Positions 1-11,575 are shown, counted from the first letter of the stretch. The stretch: DNA of 64,000 nucleotides from Sequoia sempervirens (GCA_007258455.2 VDFB02358134.1:211058816-211122815); one strand, 5' to 3'. Numbers and translations are program-made. Notes: a model not told the origin generated them from the sequence alone.

Positions 1-966
1 ATTTTGGAGGAGTAAGCTATCAACTTGAGAGGTGGGGATTATAATGACATTTCTTGAGAAGATAATTATCAATCCTTTTTGTTGTTGGAGAGGGTTGCAT
101 TGTTGTCATTAGTTTGGATAAAGTGATAATAGGCATGAGGATCTCTTCTTCTTTATTATTTTATTTTGAATGGTGTGTTTTGCATGCATGGTTGAGATAT
201 CTTTCCAGTGTATGCATTAGAAAGTTTAGATTACTTTGAAAAGGAAAGTGAAGTTATTATGTACTCCATATTAGGAGATTGGTGTTTATCATAGGTATTA
301 TTACTAGGTATGATTGAACATGAAAAGAACATATGTGTAATTAGCTAAGTTATTGATTTAAGTAGTATAGCTTATGTTTACTCCCAAGACAGGTCATCCA
401 GGATGAGAGGGAGTTTTATATACTTAAGAGTAAGTAGGGTTATCCAAAAAATAGGCTATCTTTGGAATGAATAATTATCCATACAAGGAAATGCCTAACT
501 TGTGTACTTACTAGTTAAGTAGGTATAGTCCAAGTAGATTAATATGGTTGTAGGTTATTTGGGATGATGGACTATCCATTGAAGGAAATAACTATGTGTA
601 GCTTAAGATAGCCTTAAGTCAAATCATTCCTGAGTAGTGTATGTGATAGATGACACTCAGTAGGAATACTGAATGTAACACTTTGGCCAAAGTAGTGTGA
701 ATGTCTGAGACTCCACTCTAGATTTTGTGACTATCGAGACTAACATTATTAGTTCACCATGATCTAGTATTAAATTCTAGACATAGATTGTAGTACAACA
801 AGTTCTAGTTATGTAGGACACAACATTGTGATCAGTTGGTTGTTGTTATCGATTACTTTAACAATTTCTTCATTCGAAGGGAAGGGCCATCTATCAAATC
901 ATATATGTACAAGGGACCGCATTATGAGTCTGTGGTTGGCAAAAAAGTTTCCAATTGATGCTTCTC
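1..966. other. Anonymous non-coding flank
   Basis: No coding domain, RNA gene or terminal repeat was recognised. The stretch is A+T-rich with scattered short frames. A 64-codon frame at 828-1022 runs into the MITE that begins at 967, so its C-terminal third is transposon sequence and it is not supported as a gene. The last bases before the MITE, TCTC at 963-966, are one half of the MITE's target duplication. Confidence 0.5.
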
Positions 967-1753
967 AGGTATGTGCAGGATCATCATGGAAAAAACAAGC
1001 CCTTAAGTGGCAAAAAATTTAGAAAAATATAAGTTAGGCAACTTGACGTAAAAATTTGAATAAGTTATCTATATTATTTCAAATATATGTAAGAATAGAA
1101 TCTGTAGCAAATTGAATGTAGTTTCTAAACTACTAGGTTTGTTTAAAAAAAAATCTATTTAGTGAAAATTTGAAATTTCATTGCAGTGGTACTTAAATTT
1201 CAGGGAAAAATAAGAAGTAGTTGTCTGTCTGACCACCCTAACCACAATAAAATGATAATATTTTTCTATAATATTTTAGATATAAGTAGAGGACTCATGC
1301 CTCGATGTGATGCATATTTTTTGTAATTTTTTTCCAAATAAATAATTAATTATGAATTTTTTATTACAAATTTTTAAAAAATATAAATACTCATATGTCT
1401 AACCACCTTAACTTGGTCAAAACTTCATGAAATTCAATTTTTCTTTTCTTAATCTATAGTATGCAAAGCATAGAATGTGATGCATATTTTGGATTCAAAA
1501 AATGTGATATTGTTTGAAAGCTATAGATGTTTTTCAATCAGCCTACCAATAAAGAATTTAGTCATAATTTGAATAGAAAATGAATAATAATTACTTATTA
1601 AATTCAAAGTAAAGCATAATTTATATCGGTGGAAAACTAAGAATCTCTTTTAAAAACCCTTTTCATTTCATCAATTTTGGGTAAAAAAATAGTCATTAGC
1701 CACATACACATCATATTGCCACTTTTTGGCCCATCATGATACTGCACATACCC
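967..1753 (+). mobile_element. MITE-like non-autonomous DNA transposon, copy 1 (full length)
   Basis: The copy is 787 bp and begins AGGTATGTGCAGGATCAT. The right end is the inverse, ending ATACTGCACATACCC. It is flanked by TCTC on both sides (963-966 and 1754-1757), a 4-bp target duplication. A second shared subterminal block, AAGTGGCAA, lies about 30-40 bp inside each end in opposite orientation. No transposase frame is present, so movement would need a partner element. Five other copies lie in this window (22014, 31040, 33276, 45598, 59747), in both orientations. The superfamily is not assigned: a 4-bp duplication with these ends does not match one I know confidently. Confidence 0.88.
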
Positions 1754-1757
1754 TCTC

Positions 1758-2189
1758 CTCCATAGTAGGCAACAAAAGAACCAAGATTTGAAAGGAAGGA
1801 TCCTAGACTGCCTTACAACTATTTTTTGTAAAGCTCTTTGAGCTATGTATGTAAATGTATGTTTCTTACATTGATGTATTATATGAAATGAAAAGGAATT
1901 CATGTTTTCATATGTTATGCATCTTGATTGCAAATTATCAATAAACAAATGAAATTTTTTTATTACATTGACATTGTTACTTAGTTTATTTACTTGTTTG
2001 GTGTAAATTAGGAAATTTTTACTTCATAGAAGGGGGGTTAGTATGTTACACTATTATTGTCATAATGTGTCTCTATCCTTGCCCTATTTTTTTGAAATTA
2101 AGGTGTTGGGGGTAAAGTACTAGATACATGTATTTGTTTTTTGCTTGCAACTTATATGTAATTGTTAAAATTACACCATAGAATGCATA
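1758..2189. other. Anonymous spacer
   Basis: A+T-rich sequence between the MITE and the duplicated block. No coding domain or repeat signature is seen. The minus-strand frame covering 1637-1948 starts in this spacer and ends inside the MITE, and shows no family features. Confidence 0.4.
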
Positions 2190-3562
2190 ATTTAGGAAAT
2201 TAGGTGCTTAATTATGTCCAATAAATTAAAGGTAGGATAACATAGTGTGAAATTGTCAAGGGTGACAATTTATGATGCTACACGTATACTTCACTATTAA
2301 GTATTTTATGCACCTATCTTTTGGTCAGGACTATGTGAATAAAAATAGTAAGGATGATACATGGAATGATACGTATGTATGGAAATGTTTCTGAAGAAAA
2401 TCATGATAAGTATGAATACTAATCATACATTAAATTGTCAATAAGGTCTTGGTTTGGTGGTCAAGTTGCTTGGTTGTAGTGACAACCACCAGGGTTCAAA
2501 CCCTCGCTGGGCCAAAGTGCTCGTAGGCCTTGTGCCTTCATTGGGCCATTGCGCTCACAATTTTGGTAGTTTCATGTGGTTTATTGTACTCGATTCATAG
2601 CTTTGGTCAAAAGCATTTACAATTAATAATATCCGTTTGTTGCACCTTTTCAAAAAAAAAATCATACATTGAACACTTTATATGCATAGCTTTGAAATAT
2701 GCAAACCGTGGAAGCTGCAACAGGTGTTTGAAGAAGTTTGCAAGACCTCTCTTCAATTACTCTCCAACATGTATCTTAAAAAAAAACTCCAAAATTTGAA
2801 TTATCAAATAGGTAGCTTGCAATACACAATTATGGTGACTTGTATAAATAATGGTGAATTGTCTTGTCTAAATTTGAAAAGATAGGTGCAAGTGGAAATT
2901 TTTTAATTATAGGAGGGAATTTTAGGTTGCATTCATGGAATTAATGGTTGAAGTGATATGAATTGGACTATGAATGGTATGTAAAATTTGATTTGAGATG
3001 TTTGAAATTTTGGTGGGCAATATTATTTATTGTATGATTTGAAAGGTGATTTAGAAACTTGATTTTTTTTTAGTTATAATATTTTATCAGGTTCAATTAA
3101 ATATCATGTATAATTGTGAAATATGGTTAAAATAATGATTTGTTATTTTGTAAAATTGTATTGCATAGTGAGTATGAAAGTTGGTTTTCAATTTTTGTAG
3201 GGTAAGTTTGCAGAAAGACTGGTATAGTTAGACATGGTGGAATAATAAGTTTGTCAATCAAGAATGAATAATTGAAAATTTTTATCTAAAAATGTTCAAA
3301 TGTATTTTCAAGTTGGTTAGTTTTCAAATCTATGGTTATGTACATGTCAACTCAGTTTTAATGTATTAGCACATATATTATGAATAAATACATCTATTTG
3401 CATTCACTTAATTTTGGGAAGATGGAAAATATTTATTGTATCATTCATTGGACAAATTTTGATTTTATCATGTACTTACATGACCATATTATAAAGACAA
3501 GTTGAAAAGAAAAGGTTCTTTTAATTGTTATTAGTGTAGCCCAAGCTCTCACTCATATCCCC
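2190..3562. repeat. Segmental duplication, copy 1 (carries a SINE)
   Basis: This block reappears as copy 2 at 4138-4590 plus 11576-12272, where a copia element splits it. Matching landmarks include GGAAATTAGGTGCTTAATTA, a run around GGAATGATACGTATGTATGG, and the shared end CTCACTCATATCCCC. By eye the copies are well over 80 percent alike. No coding function is seen. The pair lets insertions be dated by comparing filled and empty sites: copy 1 has a SINE that copy 2 lacks, and copy 2 has the copia element that copy 1 lacks. Confidence 0.85.
2435..2659 (+). mobile_element. tRNA-derived SINE
   Basis: A roughly 225-bp insertion opens with a tRNA-like head. A box-A-like stretch, TTGGTTTGGTGGTCAAG, lies near 2449. 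A good box B, GGTTCAAACCC, lies near 2493-2503. It closes in an A-run (2652-2660). The sequence AATCATACATT is present on both sides (2421-2431 and 2660-2670), with a 14-bp duplication if one mismatch is allowed. The paralogous block at about 4356-4380 has the uninterrupted site, confirming the insertion. Internal RNA polymerase III promoter elements fit a SINE. It is not a tRNA gene: no cloverleaf 3' half follows box B. Mobilisation would depend on a LINE elsewhere. Confidence 0.85.
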
Positions 3563-4137
3563 ACGATAGGAGCATGCTCCACCATCGGGCCCTCTCTCTT
3601 ATATCCCTAATAAAATTTATACTAGTTATAGCAAGTTTTTGGATTGAATACTATCCCTCAAGAAGAATTAAAGAGGGCTCTCTTTTCTATGCATTGCAAC
3701 ACAAGTCTAGGATTTGATGTACTTCCCTTTGATTCTACAAAATCATGTAGTTGCATGTTAAAGATGAATTTTACCTCCTTTATTTAAAATCCCTCAAAAA
3801 GAGCTCTTTAGGCTCAAATAGCAACAAGGGTTTAATTAAATAACTTTGTGTATAGGGAAGAATAATTACACTATTTCTAGATGATATACAATTACATTAT
3901 TGAATGCCTCATACAAAACTATGGCTAAATCATTAGTCAATCAAATCAACCTAATTATTCAAAGAATTATAAGAGTAGACAAACTAGATTCCTTCAAGGT
4001 AGGTACATCCTTGAAATATAATATTAGCTTGGAAACATGTGAATGGGTCAACAATTAGATTAAAATCCTTTTCCAAACAATCTTTATTTTGATAAAACTT
4101 TGATTTATATATTTATGGGATTTGGGATCTTGATTTG
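3563..4137. other. Anonymous spacer with a short palindrome
   Basis: No coding domain is seen. A perfect 12-bp palindrome, GGAGCATGCTCC, lies at about 3569-3580. It can extend into a longer imperfect stem through flanking CGAT and ATCG. In the second copy of the duplicated block, the reverse copia LTR enters at the base that would immediately precede this palindrome. Confidence 0.5.
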
Positions 4138-4590
4138 GGAAATTAGGTGCTTAATTAGGTCCAATGAATTAAGGGGAGTAAAACGTAGTGTGAAATTGTC
4201 AAGAGTGACAATTTAGGACACAAAATATATACTCAACTATTAAGGGTTTTATGCACCAATCTTTTGGTCAACTATGTGAATGCATATACTAATGATGATA
4301 CATGGAATGATACGTATGTATGGAAATGTTTCTGAAGAAAATTATGATATGTATGAATAATAATCATACATTGAATATTTTATATGCATGGCTTTGACAT
4401 ATACATACTATGGAAGCTAAAACAGGTGTTTGAAGAAGTTTGAAAGAGCTCTCTTCAATTACTCTTCAATAGGTGTCTTAAATAGAAACTCAAAAATTTC
4501 AATTATCAAATAGGTAGCTTGCAACACACAATTCTGGTCACTTGTATAAATAATGGTAAATTATCTTGTATAAATTTGAAAAGATAGGTG
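4138..4590. repeat. Segmental duplication, copy 2, left part
   Basis: Homologous to 2190-2885 without the SINE. It is cut at 4590 by the copia element, whose 5-bp target duplication AGGTG occupies 4586-4590. The block continues at 11576. It carries the SINE-free empty site near 4356-4380. Confidence 0.85.
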
Positions 4591-5847
4591 TTTTGGGTGT
4601 TTTGGTTGTGTTTTTGATATGTTGTTGTCATTGATGTCAACACTATTAGCATTAATGCATTTGAAGTTGTATATGTCAAGGATATTGAGAAAATTGTAAT
4701 GAATGAGTTGCAGGTTGTCAGTTGTGAAGTGAAGTTTAGTATGGTGGTATGTTTTATACATTGAATATCAGAGGTTGTGGACTAAATGGTTTGTTGCTAA
4801 GTGTATCTAGTTTATCCATGTCAAGTTTCAGAGATCCGCATGAAGATTTGATTGAGTTATGAAGATTTTCATTCAGACAATTTTTTTGTTTCTTCAGTTA
4901 GTGTTACTGATTGAAGATAAGGCTATCTTACTTAGTTTAGTTGCTACAGATGCTTCTTTGTTGGTTCTTAATGTTTTTGGAAGCTTCTAAATCGTGCTCT
5001 ATCTTTGTTGCATGTTCGCATTTATCGTTGTGCTCGTGGTTGGCGATTTTCTCTTGCATGTTCATGTTTTTCATGTTCCTGGCCGACATGGTGTTGAAGC
5101 ATGTTGTGGATCTTTGAGGAGAAATTAATTGAAGTATTTTCATGTTGAAGATGTTTATTTGGGTCCTAACTAAGTTGTGGCCAACTTTGGTTGATTCGCA
5201 TTAAAGATTATCTATTGATTTGGGCCGACAGTTATATTCATTTTATTATTTATTTATGGCTGACTTGTAGCGATGAAATTTCTTGTTGTAGATATTTAAG
5301 AGCAGTTGTTTGTTTTAATTGGTGATGCCAGAGTGTGAGAATGTTTGTGTATGTGTAAATAATGTTCTATTCATTCAAAGGAAGAGTAGAGTGTGAAGAA
5401 AAGTGAAAAAGAGTGAAGAAGAGTGAAGAGTTCTTCATGCGCTTAACCAAAATTGTGATCAGGCATTAGAAGATGCTATTTTATTAGTTCAATCCCTGTG
5501 AATGGCTATAATCCAAATTCCTTTGTAAGACAGTGTGTCTTCCTTTGTAATTGAGTAGTGAGCTCTAAGAAGTGTGCCTGAATGCAAGTGCATTCCCCAT
5601 ATTTCATTCTCTTTATACTTTTAACAAGGTATAATCTTGTGGATTGACCTCCACCGTGGTTCTTCCCCTAACAGGGTTTCCATGTAAAAAAATCTTAGTT
5701 TTATGTGTGTTTCTGATGTGTTGATGTTCTATGTTTTCATTATTAATAATTAGATTCAAGATTAAAGTTGTTAAGTTAAATAAGTTTGAATTTTTGGGAC
5801 AACTAATTCACCCCCCCTCTCAGTTGTCTTCTCTTGTATTGCCAACA
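4591..5847 (+). repeat. Copia 5' LTR
   Basis: 1,257 bp. The first bases TTTTGGGTG match TGTTGGATG of the 3' LTR position by position, so the usual TG start has mutated. It ends TTGCCAACA, as the 3' LTR does. A short purine-rich run of GTGAAGA-type repeats occurs in both LTRs. A reverse-oriented relative lies at 12273-13260. Confidence 0.93.
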
Positions 5848-5862
5848 ATTGGTATTAGAGCT
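5848..5862 (+). promoter_or_regulatory. Primer-binding site (initiator-Met tRNA type)
   Basis: TTGGTATTAGAGCT immediately follows the 5' LTR. It matches the plant initiator-methionine-tRNA primer pattern TGGTATCAGAGC except for one C-to-T change. It would prime minus-strand cDNA synthesis. Confidence 0.85.
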
Positions 5863-5903
5863 AAGTTCCTTGGAAGAAGTTTAATAGCTTAAGGTGATTT
5901 GGG

Positions 5904-6805
5904 ATGGAAAGTTACAAGAAGGATACTCTGAGATTTGATGGAACAAATTACTCCTTGTGGAAGACTCGAATGGAGTGTCATCTAAGATGCATTGGTGAAC
6001 CGTATTGGAGTATTACAAATAATTTGTATGTTATTCCACATAATGGTCCTACTACTTTTGTTGAGATCAGAGATGTTGAGTATAATATCTAGGCTAAGGA
6101 AGCTTTTTTGAGTTCTTTGGCTGATTCTAAGATGACAAATGTTATGGAACTGAAGACTGCTCGTGAGATTTGGAAAAATTTGGAAACCTTGTATGAAGGC
6201 GATGCTAATATGAAGATTGCTAAGTTGTAGAGTTTGAAAGGGAAATATGAAAGGTTGAGAATAGGTGATGATGAGAATATAAATACTTTCATGCAAAGAG
6301 TGAATGAACTTGTGTGTGGTATTAGATGTGCTAGAAGATAGATACAAGAGTCTGAGATTGTTGCTAAGGTGTTTAGATCCCTTCCTATTTTCTATAAAGT
6401 CAAGGCTAATTCTATTGAAGAACTTTGGACTGTAACAAACATAACCAAAGATACATTGGTTAGTAAGTTGACTTCTTTTGAGTTGACCAAATTTGATGAT
6501 GCCCTTCCTAAGGTCGAATCTGCATTTAAGGCTACTACTTCTAGAAGAGATAGACAAGGATATGATTTGGGTGAGAGTTCATCTAGAAATACATTCAAGT
6601 ATGAAGATGAAATCAAACAGATTGAAGATGAAGAAAGAGAGATGGAAGAGCTGGAAGCACCTATTGTCAAAAAGGTACCAAGAGGAAAAGGTAAGTATAA
6701 AGGAAAATTGTCTCTTAAATGTTTTTCCTACAATAATATAGGTCGTTTTGCATCAAGGTGTCTAGAAAGAGCTCCTAAACTAAGACATAACAAGCCTAGA
6801 TTTTA
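5904..6805 (+). pseudogene. Copia Gag (broken)
   Basis: The frame starts at ATG 5904 with MESYKKDTLRFDGTNYSLWK, the usual opening of plant copia Gag (a substrate-like FDGTNYxxWK). The UBN2-like capsid part follows: a segment with LADSKMTNVMELKTAREIW, then LKGKYERLRI. TAG codons interrupt it after residue 62, near 6230 and near 6340. The zinc knuckle near 6718-6760 is degenerate: the second Cys is Tyr and the His is Phe, so RNA binding through it is probably lost. Gag would package the element RNA in the cytoplasm. It is in frame with the protease downstream, as expected of a single Gag-Pol frame. Family assignment is confident; function is lost. Confidence 0.9.
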
Positions 6806-6954
6806 GAAAAATGTTACTATGCTATTGATGAAGGCGTAATAGATGATGAATCTGATAAAGGTGATGATGAATGGGTATTTATTGCTGTCAGAGAAAATAG
6901 TCCTGCATCTATTGAATTTTCTAGTTGTACAAATGTGGAGAAAGCCCTAGCTAC

Positions 6955-7190
6955 TCAATTTGAAGAAAAAAATGAGTGGGTAATTGATAGTGGATGTTGA
7001 CATCATATGATAGGAGACAAAAGTAAGTTTGCAAGATTTAAAAAATATGATAGTGGTGTTGTGAGATTTGGTGATAATACAGCCAGTGTGATCTATGGAA
7101 GAGGATGCATTTCTCTTAATGATAAGCATAATATTGATGATGTTCTATATGTGGAAGGCTTGAAGCATAATATTTTGAGTGTTGGTTAAA
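6955..7190 (+). pseudogene. Copia aspartic protease (broken)
   Basis: The segment reads EWVIDSGC, then a TGA, then HHMIGDKSKF. This is the active-site DSG of copia proteases followed by the conserved HM. Downstream are VRFGDNTASVIYGRG and the NILSVG end typical of the domain. The catalytic DSG is intact, but the next codon is a stop (TGA) where the family usually has Ser or Ala. A TAA follows NILSVG, where Q is usual. The domain would cut Gag-Pol into its parts; this copy cannot be translated through. Confidence 0.88.
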
Positions 7191-7240
7191 TGGTTGATAA
7201 GGGTTACAATCTTTAATTAAAGAATGGAAAGTTCTGAATT

Positions 7241-8251
7241 TTGAGTTTTAGAAATGAAATTTCCTTAGGTACAAAAACAAAAGGTAATATCTTTCACTTG
7301 AGTGCTGCTAGTAAAAGTTGTTTGATTGCTCAAATTGATGAAATTTGGCTATGGCATAGGAGATTATGTCATGTTAACTTTGATAATATTGTCAAGATAA
7401 GTTCTATGAAGGCTGTGAGAGATCTACTTAAGTTGGTGAAACCTACTAATGCAATATGCAAGGAATGCTAGTTGGGAAATCAAACCGGGATTTCATTTCA
7501 GAGTATGAAGCATTGTTCAAATGAGTTGTTAGAACTGATGCATATTGATCTATGTGGCCCCTCTAAGGTCAAAAGTATGCAAGGTTACATGTATTTCATG
7601 TTGCTCATTAATGATTATTCTAGAATGGTAAGGGTTACCTTCTTAAGAGAGAAATCTAAAGCACTTGAAAAGTTTAGGATCTTTAAAGATATGGTTGAGA
7701 ATGAGACAGGTTTGAAGATTAAGTGTCTGAGATCAGATAGAGGTGGTGAATTCACTTCCAGTGAATTTAATTCTTTTTATGAAGAACATGGAATAAAGAG
7801 ACAATTGTCTACACCGCAAACCACTCAACAAAATGGAGTTTTTGAAAGGAAGAATATAACAGTTGAAGATCCTACTAGAACAATGATGATGGAAGGAAAT
7901 TTCCCTCATATGTATTGGAGAGAAGTTGTGATTACTATTGTTTACACACTCAACCAAGTACAAATCAAAGGAGATACTGGTAAGACTCCTTTTGAGGTAT
8001 GGACTGGTCAAAATCCTACTATTAAATACTTAGAGATATTTGGAAGCAGATGCTATATTAAGAGAGATGAAGACATAGGGAAGTTTGATGCTAGAAGTGA
8101 TGAAAGTATCTTTCTAGGTTATTCTACTAAGAGCAAGGCCTATTGGTGTTACAACAAGAGATTGAAGAAAATGGTAGAAACTGCAAATGTGAAAGTTGGT
8201 GAAGACCTAGGTACACCATCCAAAACTAGTGGATATGACTCTGATGATTAG
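7241..8251 (+). pseudogene. Copia integrase (broken)
   Basis: The zinc-binding HHCC part begins near 7350 (LWHRRLCHVN) and ends with NAICKEC, with a TAG in place of the usual Gln at 7469-7471. The core follows in a 259-codon open frame. It has the first Asp in MHIDLCGP, the second in LRSDRGGEF, and Glu in NGVFERKN, so the DDE triad is all present. The C-terminal part includes TPFEVWTGQNPTIKYLEIFG and the FLGYSTKSKAYW motif. Integrase would insert the cDNA in the nucleus. It is the best preserved domain of this element, but it is cut off by stops at both ends. Confidence 0.92.
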
Positions 8252-8529
8252 AACGATAGTACAAATCATGGAAAGAAAGATTAGACTTCAAATCAAGTGC
8301 AAATCAATCTAGAAAATCAGGTGAATGAAGAAGGAGAAACCAGTGGAAATGCAAAAGAGAGAACATAAGAGATAGAAGGTGAAGAACATCCTAAGAAGAC
8401 TCTGAGGTATGTAAGATTGAATCATTCAGAAGATTAGATTATAGGTGACAAGAACAAAGGTGTCCAGACTAGGAGAAAGATTGCATAAGAGAATTGCTTG
8501 ATTTCAAAAATTGAGCCTACTAATGTGAA

Positions 8530-9446
8530 TGAAGCATGCAAAGATGAGCATTGGGTTGAAGCAATGAAAGAAGACTTCAAATAGATTGAAAAGAATGATA
8601 CATGGATTCTTGTTCCCAAACCTAAGGATAAGAATGCTATTGGAACTAAATGGTTTTTCAGAAACAAACTAAATGAGCAAGGTGAAGTGATTAGAAATAA
8701 AGCAAGACTAGTATGTAAAGGATATTCACAAATGGAAGGAATTGATTTTGAAGAGACCTTTTCCCTTGTTGCTAGAATTGAAGATGTAAGATTATTTCTT
8801 GCCTATGTTGCTCACAAGAACTACAAAGTTTATCAAATGGATGTCAAATCAAATTTTCTAAATGGTGAATTGGAATAAGAAGTGTATGTTGAGAAACTTG
8901 ATGGATTGTAGTTGACTAATAAGGAAGTTATGGTGTGTTTGTTGAAGAAAGCATTGTATGGACACAAGCAAGCCCCTAGAGCATGGTATGCAAGATTGGA
9001 TAAATATTTTCTAAAGCTTGGATTCAACAAAGGTACTGCTGATAGTAATTTGTATTTCAAGAATGATGATAAAGATCTGATTGTTGAATTCTTTGTTGAT
9101 GACATTATTTTTGGAGGAGATGATGCTTTGTGCATGAAGTTTGCTAGTGAAATGTAGAATGAATTTGAGATGTCTATGATTGGCGAGAGGAAATTATTTT
9201 TGGGATTGCATATAACTCAATTAGATAAAGGGATTTTTATATCTTAGTCCAAGTATGTGAAGGAATTGCTGAAGAAGTTCGGTATGGAAGATTCAAAGCC
9301 AATTAGTACACCCAGGGTGACTGGATGCAAGTTGACTACAGAAGATGATTCTTTGAAAGCGAATCAGAAAAAATATAGATCAATGATTGGCGGATTTTTG
9401 TACTTAACTCAAACCAAGCCTAATATTATGATCCAAAGGAATCTCA
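8530..9446 (+). pseudogene. Copia reverse transcriptase (broken)
   Basis: The domain opens with WVEAMKEDF, then [13 protein letters not shown] and [40 protein letters not shown] and [15 protein letters not shown] mark the palm, with LLKKALYGHKQAPRAWY downstream. The metal-binding YVDD box is FVDD here (near 9096-9108). The domain ends with GMEDSKPISTP. Stops occur at 8581, 8876, 8909, 9155 and 9245. Several sit where related proteins have Gln, which suggests C-to-T decay. Family identification is secure; activity is not possible. Confidence 0.93.
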
Positions 9447-10011
9447 TGTGACTATTGTGAAGAGAATTTTTAGATATTTGAAGGGAACTGTTGATATTGT
9501 CCTATGGTATCCTAAAGATGATGACATTACTTTGAGTACCTTTACTGATGCTAATTGGGCCAGATATGTAAATGATAGGAAAAATACTAGTGGTGGAGCA
9601 TTTTTCTTGGGTAAGAAGCTAATTTCATGGTTAAACAAGAAGCAGAATGCCATTTCCTTGTCTACTACAGAGGCAGAATACATTGTTGTTGCTAACAATT
9701 GTACTCAAGTCCTATGGATGAAGCAGATGTTGAAGGATATCAGAGTTGTATATGATGAGCCTATTGCTATATACTGTGACAATTCAAGTGTTATTAACAT
9801 TTCAAAGAATCTGGTGTTGCACTCAAAGATAAATCATATATCTATCAAGTTTCACTTCTTGAGGGAGAAGATGAGTGAAAAAGAAGTTAGATTGGAATAT
9901 GTGCCTATTAAGGAGCAAAATACAGATATCTTTACAAAGTCATTGCCTAAGAATAATTTTGAGTATCTCAGAGGGAAGTTAGGGATGATTACCCCTCCTA
10001 ATCATAAATAA
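9447..10011 (+). pseudogene. Copia RNase H (open but orphaned)
   Basis: A 187-codon frame with RIFRYLKGTVDIVLWY, then TFTDANWARYVNDRKNTSGG, SWLNKKQNAISLSTTEAEY and AIYCDNSSVINISKN. These carry the catalytic Asp, Glu and Asp of copia RNase H. The frame closes with TDIFTKSLPKNNFEYLRGKLG, the normal C-terminus of the polyprotein. Just upstream (9430-9447) the frame shifts, and roughly 50 residues of the usual linker are missing. The domain would degrade the RNA strand during reverse transcription. It is intact in sequence but cut off from a start. Confidence 0.92.
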
Positions 10012-10336
10012 GGATGCAATTTATTTGCATCATTCTGTGCATTTCATAGTCAAATATTGTTTAAGATTGATGTTGTGGTGGTCGCTACTAAGGGGGAGTA
10101 GTCAAATGGTTCAAAAATTCAGATATGTGGTTCAGAGCTTAAAGATTATTTGTCATATTAATGTCAAAGGGGGAGAAGATACATGTGAAAGATTGGTGAT
10201 TATTTTGGGAGAGGAGTCATGTGGAAGAGTTGAGGAGAAAATGAGTCAGAATCTAAGGGGGAGTAACTGTCAAGAGTTAGTTGCGTTGATGGAATTTTTT
10301 ATGTCATGTGTTACCATCAATGCCAAAGGGGGATAT
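10012..10336 (+). promoter_or_regulatory. Copia 3' untranslated stretch and polypurine tract
   Basis: Between the RNase H stop and the 3' LTR lie about 320 bp with several GGGGGA purine runs (10091, 10169, 10257, 10328). The run CCAAAGGGGGATAT directly abuts the LTR and is the likely plus-strand primer. The frame at 10025-10363 runs across this stretch into the LTR and has no family features. Confidence 0.8.
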
Positions 10337-11575
10337 TGTTGGATGTTGTGGTTGTGTTGCTGATATATGGTTGTCATTGATGTCAACACTATTAGCATTA
10401 ATGCATTTGAAGATGTATATGTCAATGATATTGAGAAAATTGTAATGAATGAGTTGCAGGTTGTCAGTTGTGAAGTGAAGTTCGGTATGGTGGTATGTTT
10501 TGTATGTTGAAGATCAAAGGTTGTAGACTAAAGGGTTTGTTGTTGAGTGTATCTAGTTTATCCATGTTGAGTTTTAGAGATCTGCATGAAGATTTGATCA
10601 AGTTATGAATATTTTCATTTAGATAGATTTTATGTTTCTTTAGTTAGTGTTCCTGATTGAAGATAATGCTATTTCATTTTGTTTAGTTGTTATGAATGCT
10701 TCTCTATTGGTTCTTAATGTTTTTGGATGCTTCTAGATCATGCTCTACCTTTTTTGCACATCTGCATTGATCGTTCTGCTCATGGTTGGCAATTTTCTCT
10801 TACGTGTTCATGTTTTTCATGTTCCTGGTCGACATGGTGTTGAAGCATGTTGTGGATCTTCGAGGAGAAATTAATTGAAGTGTTTTCATGTTGAATATGT
10901 TGATTTGGGTCCTGACTAAGTTGAGGCTGACTTTGGTTGACTCGCATTAAATATTATCTATTGATTTGGGCCGACAATTATATTCATTTTATTATTTCTT
11001 TGTGGCCGACTTGTAGCGATGAAATTTCTTGTTGCATATATTTAAGAGTGGTTGTATGTTTGAATTGGTGATTCCAGAGTGTGCGAATAATTTTTTAATC
11101 ATTCAAAGGAAGAGTAGAGTGTGAAGAAAAGTGAAAAAGAGTGAAGAAGAGTGAAGAGTTGTTCATGTGCTTAACTAGAACTATGATCAAGCATTAGCAG
11201 ATGATATTTTATCAGTTCAATCCCTACGAATAGCTATAATTTGAATTCCTTTGTAAGACAATGTTTCTTCCTTTGTAATTGAGCACTAAGCTCTAGGAAG
11301 TGCACCTGAATGCAAGTGCATTCCCCATATTTCATTCTCTTTATACTTTTAACATGGTTTAATCTTGTGGATTGACCTCCACCATGGTTTTTCCCCTAAC
11401 AAGGTTTCCACATAAAAAAATCTTGGTGTTATGTTTGTTTCTGATGTGTTGATGATCTTTTTTTTCATGCTTATTAATTAGATTTGAGATAAAATTTGTT
11501 AAGTTAAATAAGTTTGAATTTTTGGGTCGACTGATTCACCCCCCCTCTCAGTTGTCTGCTCTTGTATTGCCAACA
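10337..11575 (+). repeat. Copia 3' LTR
   Basis: 1,239 bp, TGTTGGATG to TTGCCAACA, matching the 5' LTR throughout. It is preceded by the polypurine tract and followed by the AGGTG target duplication. Confidence 0.93.

Larger units (their letters stand above)
4591..11575 (+). mobile_element. Ty1/copia LTR retrotransposon, complete but inactive
   Basis: A 6,985-bp element with LTRs at 4591-5847 and 10337-11575, a primer-binding site, Gag, protease, integrase, reverse transcriptase and RNase H in copia order, and a polypurine tract. AGGTG flanks it at 4586-4590 and 11576-11580. The uninterrupted sequence at about 2884-2892 is the empty site. The LTRs differ at about one base in ten by eye, which suggests an old insertion. 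Stop codons interrupt every domain, so it cannot make its own proteins. Order PR-INT-RT-RNH separates it from the gypsy elements in this window. Confidence 0.95.

Noticed and set aside
828..1022. Small protein gene
   Set aside because: The C-terminal third is MITE sequence, there are no family features, and length is within chance for this window.
2445..2520. tRNA gene
   Set aside because: Box A- and B-like motifs are present but no cloverleaf can be drawn; the 3' half and acceptor stem are missing, and the unit is bounded by a SINE-type target duplication.
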